Assembly (NCBI RefSeq): GCF_001458355.1
Contig: NZ_CYSA01000003.1
Location: forward strand, 1 to 64,000
Direction: 5' to 3'
Source of the DNA: Thalassovita gelatinovora
GTDB lineage: Bacteria; Pseudomonadota; Alphaproteobacteria; Rhodobacterales; Rhodobacteraceae
DNA length: 64,000 nucleotides
Of the stretch, positions 29,211-38,284 are shown piece by piece; position 1 is the first letter of the stretch; each line of letters begins with the position of its first letter. Under the pieces are notes generated by a model, which saw nothing but the letters and a program-made list of their open reading frames with translations, was not told the DNA's origin and ran no database searches. Both the position numbers and the translations under genes were made by a program.

Positions 29211-30599
29211 TCACTTGTCCCCGCTCAGCCGTTGATGATGCAAGGCTGCAACCGCGCAGGATGCCAGCCGTGCCATATCGTCATCAGCGCGGCTGTTCAG
29301 GATGATCGGCACCCGTGCACCCAGAACAACACCAGCGGCTTCTGCATGACTGATATAAGTCAGCTGTTTTGCCAGCATGTTGCCAGCATCAAGGTTTGGA
29401 ACCACCAGAATATCAGCGCGGCCCGCCACCGGTGAAATAATCCCCTTGATACGGGCGGCGGCCAGATCGACCGCATTGTCCATCGCCAAAGGTCCATCGA
29501 CCAAACCACCGGTGATTTGGCCACGTTCGGCCATTTTCGACAGCAGTGCCGCATCGACCGAAGAAGGCATGTCGGGATTGACCGTTTCCACCGCTGACAA
29601 CACGCCGACTTTGGGTTCTTCGATTCCCAGCGACAGCGCCAGATCGATGGCGTTCTGACAGATATCTTTCTTGGTCTTCAGATCCGGTTCGATGTTGATC
29701 GCCGCGTCGGTCACCAGCAGCAGATGTGACAGCCCCGGCACATCCATCACAAAAATATGGGTGAAACGGCGCCCCATCCGCAGCCCGGTCTGCTTGTCCA
29801 GCGCCGGGCGCAGCAGATCGTCAGTATGCAAATGTCCTTTCATCAGGGCCTGCGCCTTGCCGTCATTGACCATCTGCACGCAAAGCCGCGCGGCATCGCG
29901 GGGGGTGGGTTCGTTTATGACTTCGATTCCGTCGAGCGAATATCCAAGTTCGGCCGCGACTTTGCTGATCTTGTCGGCGTCCCCGACCAGAATAGGATCG
30001 ATCAATGTGTGCTGCTGCGCCAGAAGCGCGCCACCCAATGAATTGACTTCATCAGGGCAGACGATGGCGGTTTTCAGCGCTGGCAGTGGTTCGGCCCGCG
30101 CCAGAAGTTTTTCAAAATGACGATGACGCTGAACAATCAATCCGGGCAAATCGTGACTGTCATAATGCAGTTTGTGATTGGGGGCCTCGACAGTGGCCAT
30201 GCCCGAAACCAGCAATTCACCATCGGAAATCCGTTCAACCCGGGTGTCCATCACGACTTGTCGGGTGGCGGCGTCGACCGATTTCACCGTCACCTTGGCG
30301 CACAATTCTTCTCCAGCTTGGGCGTGACCGGAAAAATTCAAATCCTGATGATGATAGAGCGTGCCTGCCCCGGGCAGGATATTGCCCAGAACCGCAGAAA
30401 TCAGCGATGCCAGAAACATTCCCGGTGCCAGTGCTTCGTTCTGGCCATCGCCATCGCCATCGTGATCAAACAGGTGCATTGGATTGTGATTGCCCGAAAC
30501 ATTGGCAAAAACGATCAGATCGTCTTGGGTGACCAGCCGTCGGATTTCGGCGCTGTCACCGGGTGAAAGTTCTTCGAATATTTTGTTTTCAATCAGCAT
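29211..30599 (-). CDS. Bifunctional MaoC-like hydratase / phosphate acetyltransferase
   Basis: 462-residue fusion. Residues about 1-135 are a MaoC-type hot-dog domain (LVTQDDLIVFANVSGNHNPMH with the Asp/His hydratase motif). Residues about 155-460 are the phosphate acetyl/butyryltransferase domain (VPNLDAGNMLAKQLTYISHA, GARVPIILNSRADD). It would convert acyl-CoA to acyl phosphate for the adjacent kinase, and may hydrate an enoyl-CoA first. The fusion is known in several proteobacteria. A short acidic HDGDGDGQN insert sits in the MaoC part after HLFD. The ATG at 30597-30599 gives MLIENKIFEE. Confidence 0.9.
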   Translation of the reverse strand: MLIENKIFEELSPGDSAEIRRLVTQDDLIVFANVSGNHNPMHLFDHDGDGDGQNEALAPGMFLASLISAVLGNILPGAGTLYHHQDLNFSGHAQAGEELCAKVTVKSVDAATRQVVMDTRVERISDGELLVSGMATVEAPNHKLHYDSHDLPGLIVQRHRHFEKLLARAEPLPALKTAIVCPDEVNSLGGALLAQQHTLIDPILVGDADKISKVAAELGYSLDGIEVINEPTPRDAARLCVQMVNDGKAQALMKGHLHTDDLLRPALDKQTGLRMGRRFTHIFVMDVPGLSHLLLVTDAAINIEPDLKTKKDICQNAIDLALSLGIEEPKVGVLSAVETVNPDMPSSVDAALLSKMAERGQITGGLVDGPLAMDNAVDLAAARIKGIISPVAGRADILVVPNLDAGNMLAKQLTYISHAEAAGVVLGARVPIILNSRADDDMARLASCAVAALHHQRLSGDK

Positions 30600-31251
30600 C
30601 AGATTCGTCTTTCCGGTCTTGCCCGTGGTTTCGGCGCTTGCTTGCCTGAATTATGACAATCCCTTGCCGGTCAAGCAAAGCCTGTCTATTTCCTGCATGT
30701 GACATCTTCGCTGATCTGGATCAGGTTTTCATATGCTGTGGCGGAATTGCCCCGTTACGCTGCGTGATCTGTTCACGACCTCAGTCAAATTGCTGCGGGG
30801 TTGCATAGTCACTTATTGGGCTGTCGCGCTTGGGTCTTCAGATTGCGGTCGGCATTCCCGGCCTACATCTGGTCGAACAGTTGCGTGACGGTATCAGGAA
30901 CGGAGCGACCGGTTCGCTCAAAATACGTTAGGCATTGGTCGCAAAGCCCGCACCATGGTTTAAGATCCTACTCGCCGGACCAAGAAACTTCTGGTCAGCA
31001 AAGCCTCAATTGTATTTAGGCAGGAGGTATTCTAATCGGTGACTGTGATGTGCCGATTGGAGAATTCGGCAGAGTGCGGTTCTATAGGGTCGAGTTTGAG
31101 TACAAAAAAACGAAATCGGACGGCGTTTCTTTGATCCAATCAGATGTATGTATAGGGTGATCCTTATGACAATTTTACATACTTTTGGGCAGATGCAAGT
31201 TTCGTTTGGCGGCGTTTACTCAGAAAAATGCTTTGCATATGATTAAAGTTC
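30600..31251. other. 650-bp gap without a supported gene
   Basis: Both strands were read. Short open frames exist but none has a ribosome-binding site plus family-like residues. The DNA is visibly more AT-rich toward 31080-31260, where the promoter of the downstream kinase is likely. One plus-strand stretch near 30832-30927 reads like protein (GLQIAVGIPGLHLVEQLR) but has no start and a close stop, so it may be an old gene remnant. No tRNA or IS end was found. Confidence 0.4.
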
Positions 31252-31691
31252 ATGTGTAGTTTTTTTTGTGATTGGCGCCTAAATTCAGACATGAATGGTC
31301 TGATGAGCGCTGTAACTGATTCGTGGGAGACTAAGCGATTAGTTTTGATTGCGTCTTCTGGAAAGATTCGAACCTGAGATTCGTTGCCGGGAATGCCGAC
31401 TTTGCCAAGGTCGCCGGGCTGCAATCGCTTGCGCAGATTCAAGGTCTGAGAAACGATCAAATCCCTCGGGCAGAGATCGCAGAACTGGAACGCGAAACAG
31501 ATCGAAAAGTCGTTGAAACCGGCCAGGCAATCGAACACTTTGAATTCGACCTGAAGATCGCGCAGGGACTGCATGTAACATTCAAGATAAGTAAAACGCC
31601 TTGCTTTGATGCGGATGGCGCTTTTTCTGGCATTATTACGCACTACAAAGATATTTCGGCCGAACAGGGGTATAAGCGCAAATTCCGCCGT
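31252..31691 (+). pseudogene. Out-of-frame 5' part (PAS domain) of the hybrid histidine kinase
   Basis: From 31337 to 31691 the frame of the downstream kinase is open and encodes a PAS-like domain ([33 protein letters not shown]), but it has no ATG, GTG or TTG and is closed upstream by TAA at 31333-31335. The +1 frame upstream runs from ATG 31252 through [18 protein letters not shown]. Adding one T to the T4 run at 31343-31346 would join the two into one continuous reading. This suggests a one-base deletion, natural or from sequencing. Programmed slippage at four Ts is less likely. Confidence 0.55.
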
Positions 31692-33797
31692 GTGCTGCGT
31701 GAACTTGAAATTATCGAATTGATTGCCAGCATCGCCAATAGCGCCGGAAGCGCGAGCGAGTCTTTTGAAAAATCCATGAGGATGATGGCCAAATTCCTCG
31801 GGTGGCCGGTCGGTTCATTTTTACGGGTCCAGAAGGAAAAAGGCGAAATACTGCTGGTTCCGACTGGGCAGGACTATGTGGCGGATGAAGAAAGATACGG
31901 CTATTTGCGGGAGCTTACCCGAAGTCGTATCTTCCGCCCTGGCGAGGGCCTTCCCGGGGTGACTTATATGCGCGGCGTACCGCAATGGTATGAAAATATC
32001 TATGAGCAGGATGATATTCCCATGCTGCGCAGTATAGAAAAACGCGACATTTATTCCGCGCTGATCGTTCCGATTTATGTTGGTTCTGAAATTGTCGCCA
32101 TTTTGGAATTCTATTCCGACCAAATCATTCCCCGGGATGCCTATCTGTTCGAATTGGTGCATCGTCTGGGGGTGCAATTGGGTCGCGTAGTGGAGCGGGA
32201 AAATACCACCAATGCATTGCTACAAAAACGTACCGCAGACGCTGCGAATAAGGCTAAATCGGTGTTTCTGGCCAATATGAGCCATGAAATCCGCACTCCG
32301 ATGAACGGGATCGTCGGCATGATAGAACTGCTCAGCCGTAGCTCGTTGAACGATCAGCAGATGCGAATGCTGGAAACGATTCAAGATTCTTCGTTTTTTC
32401 TTTTGGGGATCATCGACGACATTCTGGATGCTGCCAAGATCGAAGCCGGCCAGTTGAAAATCGAAAAGACCGAATTCGCACTGCTTGATGCAGTCGAACG
32501 CACCGCCGAAACCTTGGCCGTGCCAGCGCAGGAAAGCAATGTTACATTCATGATGGAAGTCGATCCGGGCCTGCCTGATTTCGTGTGCAGCGATCCGATC
32601 CGGCTGCGTCAGATTTTGCTGAACCTGCTCAGTAACGCGATCAAGTTTTCCAAGCACGATGATGGTCGTCAGGGCCTTGTCAATCTGAAGCTCTCTCCGG
32701 TCGAAGGGGAAGACGAGATCTGCTTTGAGGTGCGCGATGAAGGCATCGGGATGAGCCCGAGCACCATTGAGCGGATTTTCAAACCTTTCAATCAGGGCGA
32801 AGAATCGACAACCCGTCGGTTCGGAGGCACCGGATTGGGTTTGGTAATCACGCAAAACCTAGTCAATATGATGGACGGGACGTTGACGGTGCAAAGCGAA
32901 CCGGGAAAAGGGTCCTGTTTCAAGGTGGCGCTGCCAATGGAAGCCGTTCCTGAAAAGCAGACGTTGACCCCGGTCAACGGCGTTCAAATAGTGGTGATGG
33001 CCAGAAAGCCGATTTTTCACAATAGAATTAAGTCTTTTTTCGAACAATATGGGGCACGGGTTGAAACGCCTAAGACACGGTCCGAACTGATGGAATATGT
33101 CAGAAAGGCAGGGCCGGACACGGTCGTCATTCTGGCCTTGCAAACGATGGCGGAATGCGAAACCTTTAAACAGGCGGTTCAGCAGGAAAATCCAGAATGC
33201 CGATTGATATTCTTGGATTCATCACGCCAAAATCCCAAGGGGCTGCTGAATGAAACGCTTTATGTTTCCTATCGGTTCCCGGTACATTTTTCAGACATAT
33301 TAAGGGGGGCTGCGGTTCTGACCGGGCGGGTTTCTGCGGCAAGTGGTCAAGACGAAGCAGTCCGGGTTCCGGGTCCCAAAGATCAGACCATGCCGATGGA
33401 AAAAGACGATGACGCGCATATTCTGATTGTGGATGATAACGATTTGAACCTGTCGGTCTTGTCGCGGCAGATGGAATTGCTGGGGTATTCGTGCGAAACG
33501 GCGGTCAACGGTAGGGATGGGTTGGAAAAATGGAAACAAAACCGTCATCAATTGGTTCTGACCGATTGTCAGATGCCGGTGTCTGACGGTTTCGAAATGA
33601 CCCAGGAAATTCGCAATTTCGAATTTGAAAACTGTTTGAAGCCAGTTCCGGTGGTTGCCATTTCAGCAAGCGCTTTGGTTGACGAGGCCGAACGCTGCTT
33701 CAAATCGGGCATGAACGATTATCTGTCCAAACCGGTACAATTGAACGCGCTGCAATCGGTGATCGAAAAATGGAAGGACGGCATTGCCCCACACTGA
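31692..33797 (+). CDS. Hybrid sensor histidine kinase (GAF-HisKA-HATPase-REC), probably truncated by frameshift
   Basis: 701 residues from GTG 31692. The true gene probably started about 440 bases upstream with a PAS domain. A GAF-like domain covers about 5-175. HisKA is seen as [20 protein letters not shown] (phospho-acceptor His near 197), and the HATPase has [19 protein letters not shown] and [11 protein letters not shown] degenerate receiver-like stretch (about 415-540) precedes a proper receiver domain with VDDNDLN, acceptor Asp in LTDCQMP, and the final SKPVQ. No membrane helix is seen, so it is a cytoplasmic sensor. No partner regulator gene is adjacent. GTG 31692 has no clear ribosome-binding site, so expression of the truncated form is doubtful. 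Confidence 0.75.
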   Translation: MLRELEIIELIASIANSAGSASESFEKSMRMMAKFLGWPVGSFLRVQKEKGEILLVPTGQDYVADEERYGYLRELTRSRIFRPGEGLPGVTYMRGVPQWYENIYEQDDIPMLRSIEKRDIYSALIVPIYVGSEIVAILEFYSDQIIPRDAYLFELVHRLGVQLGRVVERENTTNALLQKRTADAANKAKSVFLANMSHEIRTPMNGIVGMIELLSRSSLNDQQMRMLETIQDSSFFLLGIIDDILDAAKIEAGQLKIEKTEFALLDAVERTAETLAVPAQESNVTFMMEVDPGLPDFVCSDPIRLRQILLNLLSNAIKFSKHDDGRQGLVNLKLSPVEGEDEICFEVRDEGIGMSPSTIERIFKPFNQGEESTTRRFGGTGLGLVITQNLVNMMDGTLTVQSEPGKGSCFKVALPMEAVPEKQTLTPVNGVQIVVMARKPIFHNRIKSFFEQYGARVETPKTRSELMEYVRKAGPDTVVILALQTMAECETFKQAVQQENPECRLIFLDSSRQNPKGLLNETLYVSYRFPVHFSDILRGAAVLTGRVSAASGQDEAVRVPGPKDQTMPMEKDDDAHILIVDDNDLNLSVLSRQMELLGYSCETAVNGRDGLEKWKQNRHQLVLTDCQMPVSDGFEMTQEIRNFEFENCLKPVPVVAISASALVDEAERCFKSGMNDYLSKPVQLNALQSVIEKWKDGIAPH

Positions 33798-33942
33798 TGA
33801 TCGCGGCCGATACCTGTAGCATCGAACCGGTGGGCCGGTAATCCATCAATGTTTCCACGATCAAGACGCGGTCGCCCACTGCCTTGGCGGCTTGGAAACT
33901 CGGCTGTGCCTGCAACCCGGTCCTGAATGCGACTAACCCTGT
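33798..33942 (-). pseudogene. Protein-like remnant on the minus strand between two genes
   Basis: The minus-strand frame after a TGA at 33943-33945 reads GLVAFRTGLQAQPSFQAAK and then GDRVLIVETLMDYRPTGSM before it runs into the antisense of the kinase gene. The residue mix looks like real protein, but no start codon with a ribosome-binding site and no proper end is present. I could not assign a family. It may be the stub of a gene lost when the kinase region was rearranged. Confidence 0.2.
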
Positions 33943-34029
33943 TCAAACTCTTGGTGGTGGCGTTGCAGGGGCCTTTGCGCAGTATCAGAAACATGCTAGG
34001 CCGAAATCACAGGATACTGGGGATCAGCG

Positions 34030-34917
34030 ATGAAATTGGCTTTTGTCACCATGGTGTGGCGCGACTATTGGCTGTTGGAAAAATGGGTCAATCATAACAC
34101 TCAATATGTTGAAAAGCGCAACCTTTACGTGATCAATCATGGCGGCGACCCAAAAGTGCATGAGATCGCCGCAGGCTGCAATGTCATTGACATTCCCCGT
34201 GATGAGGTCCCGATGGATCTGACCCGCCGCCGCTGGGATCTACTGGGCGGGCTGACCAATGGGTTGCTGGCATTTTACGATCGGGTGATCTGTACCGATG
34301 TGGATGAATTGATTGTCTATGTCGGACAGTTGGAGAGTTTGCAGGCGCATCTGGAAACCAGTACTGCCGATACTGTGGCGCTTTCCCCTATTGGTCTTAA
34401 TCTTATCCCGCGCGAAGAAGGCAATATCGAAGATGGGGTGCTGCGGGCCTATCCCTATGCCATGCTCAGCGCGAAATATACCAAGCCCTGTATCGTCAGG
34501 GATCGGGTCTTTTATACGATCGGCGGGCATGGATTGCAGCGCGGCCAATTTACCATTGATCCGGACCTGTTGCTGTTCCACCTGCATTACGTGACGCCGG
34601 ATTATGTCGATCGCATGGAAGAACGCCGCCAGATCGTGTTGCAGTCGCGCGAACACAATCAGGCACTGGAACAGCCCAAGGAGTTGGGGAAGCGTTACTG
34701 GATCAACTGGGCCAAACCGCACACGATCCGCGACAAGGAATTCGGAATTTATGAACGGGCCAGCGACATGCCCGTCGATCAAGGGTTTGAATTGGCCGCC
34801 GAAGCGTTGCGCGCGGCGGTCCGCACAAGCGGAAAAAAGGTCGTCGTCGATCACGCTTCGATGCTGGAAACGCCCTATCGGATAACGATTCCCGAACAGA
34901 TGCGCGACCTGCTTTAG
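34030..34917 (+). CDS. Glycosyltransferase family 2-like protein
   Basis: 295-residue soluble protein of the Glyco_tranf_2_4 type. It begins MKLAFVTMVWRDYWLLEKWVNHN and has a DXD-type metal/nucleotide-sugar motif in VICTDVDELIVYV near residue 83-95. Mid-protein FYTIGGHGLQRGQFTIDPDLLLFHLHY fits the acceptor part of such transferases. No membrane helix or signal is seen, so it acts in the cytoplasm on an unknown sugar acceptor, perhaps for surface glycans. It is alone, with no polysaccharide genes around it. Confidence 0.75.
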   Translation: MKLAFVTMVWRDYWLLEKWVNHNTQYVEKRNLYVINHGGDPKVHEIAAGCNVIDIPRDEVPMDLTRRRWDLLGGLTNGLLAFYDRVICTDVDELIVYVGQLESLQAHLETSTADTVALSPIGLNLIPREEGNIEDGVLRAYPYAMLSAKYTKPCIVRDRVFYTIGGHGLQRGQFTIDPDLLLFHLHYVTPDYVDRMEERRQIVLQSREHNQALEQPKELGKRYWINWAKPHTIRDKEFGIYERASDMPVDQGFELAAEALRAAVRTSGKKVVVDHASMLETPYRITIPEQMRDLL

Positions 34918-35294
34918 GCTGCTGGCTGGATTGAGAAAGCCCTGATTGCGATAACATTGTATGCCATTGTATGCTGTGCAAATTGTCGCAGGTGGTTCCG
35001 TTACGTCACTTGCTGTGGTGAATTCCCATTTTGCCACGATCTGATTTGGGAGCCCGGGTCGATTTCATTGACAGGGACTGATCTGTTTTTACAGGGCGTT
35101 TCCTCGATTTCTGGAATATATTTACAAAGCAGATAATAATGAGAGTAATAATTTACATCAAAATCATTGTATTTCATCTACTTATTTCTTTGTTTTCATT
35201 TTTTGCTATAATGGGCTTCATCATGTTTGCAGGTCGCATTCATGTGCGGGGCCAAACTTGGTCCCCCGTGTAATACCCAAGGGAGGAGCCTTGA
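34918..35294 (+). promoter_or_regulatory. AT-rich upstream region of acs with a TATAAT box
   Basis: This 377-bp gap contains no gene. From about 35090 to 35215 it is far more AT-rich than its surroundings. TATAAT occurs at 35207-35212, a perfect -10-like hexamer about 83 bases before the acs start; no good -35 box is seen at 17 bp. GGGAGGAG at 35281-35288 is the acs ribosome-binding site. The AT-rich tract could bind an activator or a nucleoid protein. Confidence 0.5.
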
Positions 35295-37262
35295 ATGACC
35301 GCCGGGAACCCAGCTCGAACCATCGAAAAATCTCTGTCCGAAACTTTCGGGGAAACCGCCCATGTTGATGCTGCGCGTTATGACGCGATGTATGCGGCGT
35401 CGCTTGCTGATCCCGAAGCGTTCTGGCGCGACCAGGGGCAGCGCGTGGAGTGGATCAAGCCCTTTACCAAGGTCAAGAACACCAGCTTTGCGCCCGGCGC
35501 GATCGACGTCAAATGGTACGAAGACGGCACGCTGAACGTTGCCGCCAACTGCATCGACCGGCATCTGGCGACCCGCGCCGATCAGACCGCGATCATCTGG
35601 GAACCCGACGATCCCGAAGAAGCCGCCCAGCACATCACCTATGCCGAACTGCACCGCCGCACCTGCCGGATGGCCAACATCCTGGAAGATCTCGGCGTGC
35701 GCAAGGGCGACCGGGTGGTGATCTACCTGCCGATGATCCCCGAAGCGGCCTATGCGATGCTGGCCTGCGCCCGGATCGGCGCCATTCATTCGATCGTCTT
35801 CGCCGGGTTTTCGCCCGACGCGTTGTCGGCGCGGATCAACGGCTGCGACGCCAAGGTGATCATCACCGCCGACCACGCCCCGCGCGGCGGCCGCAAGACC
35901 CCGCTGAAGGCCAATGCCGACGCCGCCCTGCTGCATTGCAAGGACAGCGTCAAATGCCTGGTGGTCAAACGCACCGGCGATCAGACGTCCTGGGTCGACG
36001 GGCGCGACTTCGACTATAACGAAATGGCGCTGGAAGCCGACGATTATTCCAAGCCGGCCGAAATGGACGCCGAAGATCCGTTGTTCATCCTTTACACCTC
36101 CGGGTCGACCGGCCAGCCCAAGGGCGTGGTCCACAGCACCGGTGGCTATCTGGTCTATGCCGCGCTGACCCATGAGGTCACCTTCGATTACCATGACGGC
36201 GACATTTTCTGGTGTACGGCGGATGTGGGTTGGGTCACCGGCCACAGCTATATCGTCTATGGCCCGCTGGCCAATGGCGCCACCACGGTGATGTTCGAAG
36301 GGGTGCCGACTTGGCCCGATGCGGGCCGGTTCTGGGCGGTGTGCGAAAAGCACAAGGTCAATCAGTTTTACACCGCGCCGACCGCGATTCGGGCGCTGAT
36401 GGGCCAGGGCGAAGAATGGGTCAACCGCTATGATCTGAGCGATCTGAAACTGCTGGGCACGGTCGGCGAACCGATCAACCCCGAAGCCTGGAACTGGTAT
36501 AACGACCATGTCGGCAAGGGCCGCTGCCCGATCGTCGACACCTGGTGGCAGACCGAAACCGGCGGTCACATGATGACGCCGCTGCCGGGCGCGCATGACC
36601 TGAAGCCGGGGTCGGCGATGAAGCCGTTCTTTGGCGTCAAGCCGGTGGTCCTGGACCCGCATACCGGTCAGGAAATCGACGGCAACGGGGTCGAGGGTGT
36701 GCTGTGCATCGCCGATAGCTGGCCCGGCCAGATGCGCACCATCTGGGGCGATCACGACCGGTTCGAAAAGACCTATTTCGCCGATTACAAAGGCTATTAC
36801 TTTGCCGGTGATGGGTGCCGCCGCGATGCGGATGGCGATTACTGGATCACCGGCCGGGTCGATGACGTGATCAACGTGTCGGGCCACCGGATGGGCACGG
36901 CGGAAGTGGAATCGGCGCTGGTGGCGCATCCGCAAGTGGCCGAAGCCGCGGTGGTGGGCTATCCGCATGACATCAAGGGCCAGGGCATCTATTGCTATGT
37001 CACCTTGATGAACGGGGTCGAACCCACCGAGGCGCTCTACAAGGAATTGCGCGCCTGGGTCCGCACCGAAATCGGTCCGATCGCCAGCCCCGACCTGATC
37101 CAGTGGGCCCCCGGCCTGCCGAAAACCCGGTCCGGCAAGATCATGCGCCGGATCCTGCGCAAAATCGCCGAAAACGACTATGGCAGCCTCGGCGACACAT
37201 CGACCCTCGCCGACCCATCCGTCGTCGAAGACCTGATCGAAAACCGGATGAATAAGGGGTAA
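35295..37262 (+). CDS. acs: Acetate--CoA ligase (acetyl-CoA synthetase)
   Basis: 655-residue AMP-forming enzyme: acetate + ATP + CoA to acetyl-CoA + AMP + PPi, the high-affinity acetate assimilation route. The adenylation motif [15 protein letters not shown] is near residue 265. [27 protein letters not shown] and the C-terminal [14 protein letters not shown] follow; the Lys in SGKIMRR is the site of regulatory acetylation in the family. It starts a block: an adenylate kinase starts 3 bp downstream, then the symporter subunits. The promoter lies in the AT-rich region upstream. Confidence 0.97.
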   Translation: MTAGNPARTIEKSLSETFGETAHVDAARYDAMYAASLADPEAFWRDQGQRVEWIKPFTKVKNTSFAPGAIDVKWYEDGTLNVAANCIDRHLATRADQTAIIWEPDDPEEAAQHITYAELHRRTCRMANILEDLGVRKGDRVVIYLPMIPEAAYAMLACARIGAIHSIVFAGFSPDALSARINGCDAKVIITADHAPRGGRKTPLKANADAALLHCKDSVKCLVVKRTGDQTSWVDGRDFDYNEMALEADDYSKPAEMDAEDPLFILYTSGSTGQPKGVVHSTGGYLVYAALTHEVTFDYHDGDIFWCTADVGWVTGHSYIVYGPLANGATTVMFEGVPTWPDAGRFWAVCEKHKVNQFYTAPTAIRALMGQGEEWVNRYDLSDLKLLGTVGEPINPEAWNWYNDHVGKGRCPIVDTWWQTETGGHMMTPLPGAHDLKPGSAMKPFFGVKPVVLDPHTGQEIDGNGVEGVLCIADSWPGQMRTIWGDHDRFEKTYFADYKGYYFAGDGCRRDADGDYWITGRVDDVINVSGHRMGTAEVESALVAHPQVAEAAVVGYPHDIKGQGIYCYVTLMNGVEPTEALYKELRAWVRTEIGPIASPDLIQWAPGLPKTRSGKIMRRILRKIAENDYGSLGDTSTLADPSVVEDLIENRMNKG

Positions 37263-37265
37263 GAC

Positions 37266-37949
37266 ATGGATTCTGTTGTGAAAACCACACCTGCTGTTCT
37301 GATCCTTCTGGGACCTCCGGGGGCAGGCAAAGGCACCCAAGCAAGGATTTTAGAGGACAAGTTCGGATTGGTGCAACTGTCCACCGGGGATTTGTTGCGT
37401 ACCGCCGTGGCCGCCGGGACCGAAGCCGGATTGCGGGCCAAATCCGTCATGGACGCGGGCGGTCTGGTCAGTGATGACATCGTCATCGCCATTTTGCGCG
37501 ACCGTCTGACCGCGACCGATTGCGTGCGTGGCATCATCCTTGACGGGTTCCCGCGCACCACTGTGCAGGCCGAAGCGCTGGACGATCTGTTGGCGGAGAC
37601 CGGACAGAAAATCAACGCGGCGATCAGTCTGGAAGTGGATGACGCTGCGATGGTGGCCCGGATTTCCGGCCGTTACACCTGCGCCGGTTGCGGCGAAGGC
37701 TATCACGACGCTTTCAAGCAGCCACAACAGGCGGGAATTTGTGACAAATGTGGCGGCACGGAGTTCAAGCGGCGGGCGGATGACAATGCTGCAACCGTCG
37801 GCCAGCGGTTGCAGGCCTATCACGCTCAGACGGCCCCTTTGATCGCCTATTACGACAGCAAGGGTGTTTTGCAACGGATCGACGCGATGGGGGACATCGC
37901 TGCGATAGCAACAGAGCTTACGACCATGGTCGAAAATGCCATGACGTGA
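37266..37949 (+). CDS. adk: Adenylate kinase with a Cys4 LID (acs-associated)
   Basis: 227-residue kinase: ATP + AMP to 2 ADP. The P-loop is GPPGAGKGTQAR near residues 16-27, followed by STGDLLR and ILDGFPRT. The long LID carries CAGCG and CDKCGG, a Cys4 set that typically binds zinc. It starts 3 bp after acs, so it is co-transcribed, and its job is most simply to recycle the AMP made by Acs. A housekeeping adk is expected elsewhere beside ribosomal protein genes; that is inference. Confidence 0.93.
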   Translation: MDSVVKTTPAVLILLGPPGAGKGTQARILEDKFGLVQLSTGDLLRTAVAAGTEAGLRAKSVMDAGGLVSDDIVIAILRDRLTATDCVRGIILDGFPRTTVQAEALDDLLAETGQKINAAISLEVDDAAMVARISGRYTCAGCGEGYHDAFKQPQQAGICDKCGGTEFKRRADDNAATVGQRLQAYHAQTAPLIAYYDSKGVLQRIDAMGDIAAIATELTTMVENAMT

Positions 37950-38008
37950 GTTACAGCCCCCGGCGGAACGGACCGGCGGGGTTCAGGAGGAAGAGGAGGA
38001 CCCGCGAA

Positions 38009-38281
38009 ATGGCGGATCAACACACTGCAAAAGCATCGGATGGAGCCTATTGGGCTGCCAATCTGCGCATCATTCTAATCAGCCTGGTGATCTGGGCCGT
38101 GGTTTCGTTCGGGTTCGGCATTCTGCTGCGCCCGTTATTGTCAGGGATCGCCGTCGGCGGAGCCGATCTGGGATTCTGGTTCGCGCAGCAGGGCAGTATC
38201 CTGGTATTCCTGGCGCTGATCTTCAACTACGCGTGGCGCATGAACAAGCTGGACCGCGAACACGGCGTGGAGGAGGAATAA
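38009..38281 (+). CDS. DUF4212 small subunit of a sodium/solute symporter
   Basis: 90-residue protein with two membrane helices (about 18-40 and 55-75), containing AYWAANLRIILISLVIWAVV and the conserved FGFGILLRPLL. This DUF4212 family accompanies VC_2705-type symporters as a small subunit, much as YjcH does with ActP. ATG 38009 is preceded by two purine-rich ribosome-binding stretches (AGGAGGAAGAGGAGGA). The symporter gene starts 3 bp after the stop. Confidence 0.88.
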   Translation: MADQHTAKASDGAYWAANLRIILISLVIWAVVSFGFGILLRPLLSGIAVGGADLGFWFAQQGSILVFLALIFNYAWRMNKLDREHGVEEE

Positions 38282-38284
38282 GTC

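Noticed and set aside
31366-31380. tRNA T-loop-like sequence GATTCGAACC
   Set aside because: No acceptor, D or anticodon stem around it; it lies inside the PAS-coding frame.
31164-31643. 159-residue minus-strand ORF
   Set aside because: It is antisense to the PAS-coding stretch of the kinase, which has clear domain residues on the plus strand.
35196-37340. 714-residue open frame antisense to acs
   Set aside because: acs is certain in the other strand; the antisense frame is open only because of GC-rich codon use, and its residues are low-complexity Gly/His/Arg-rich.
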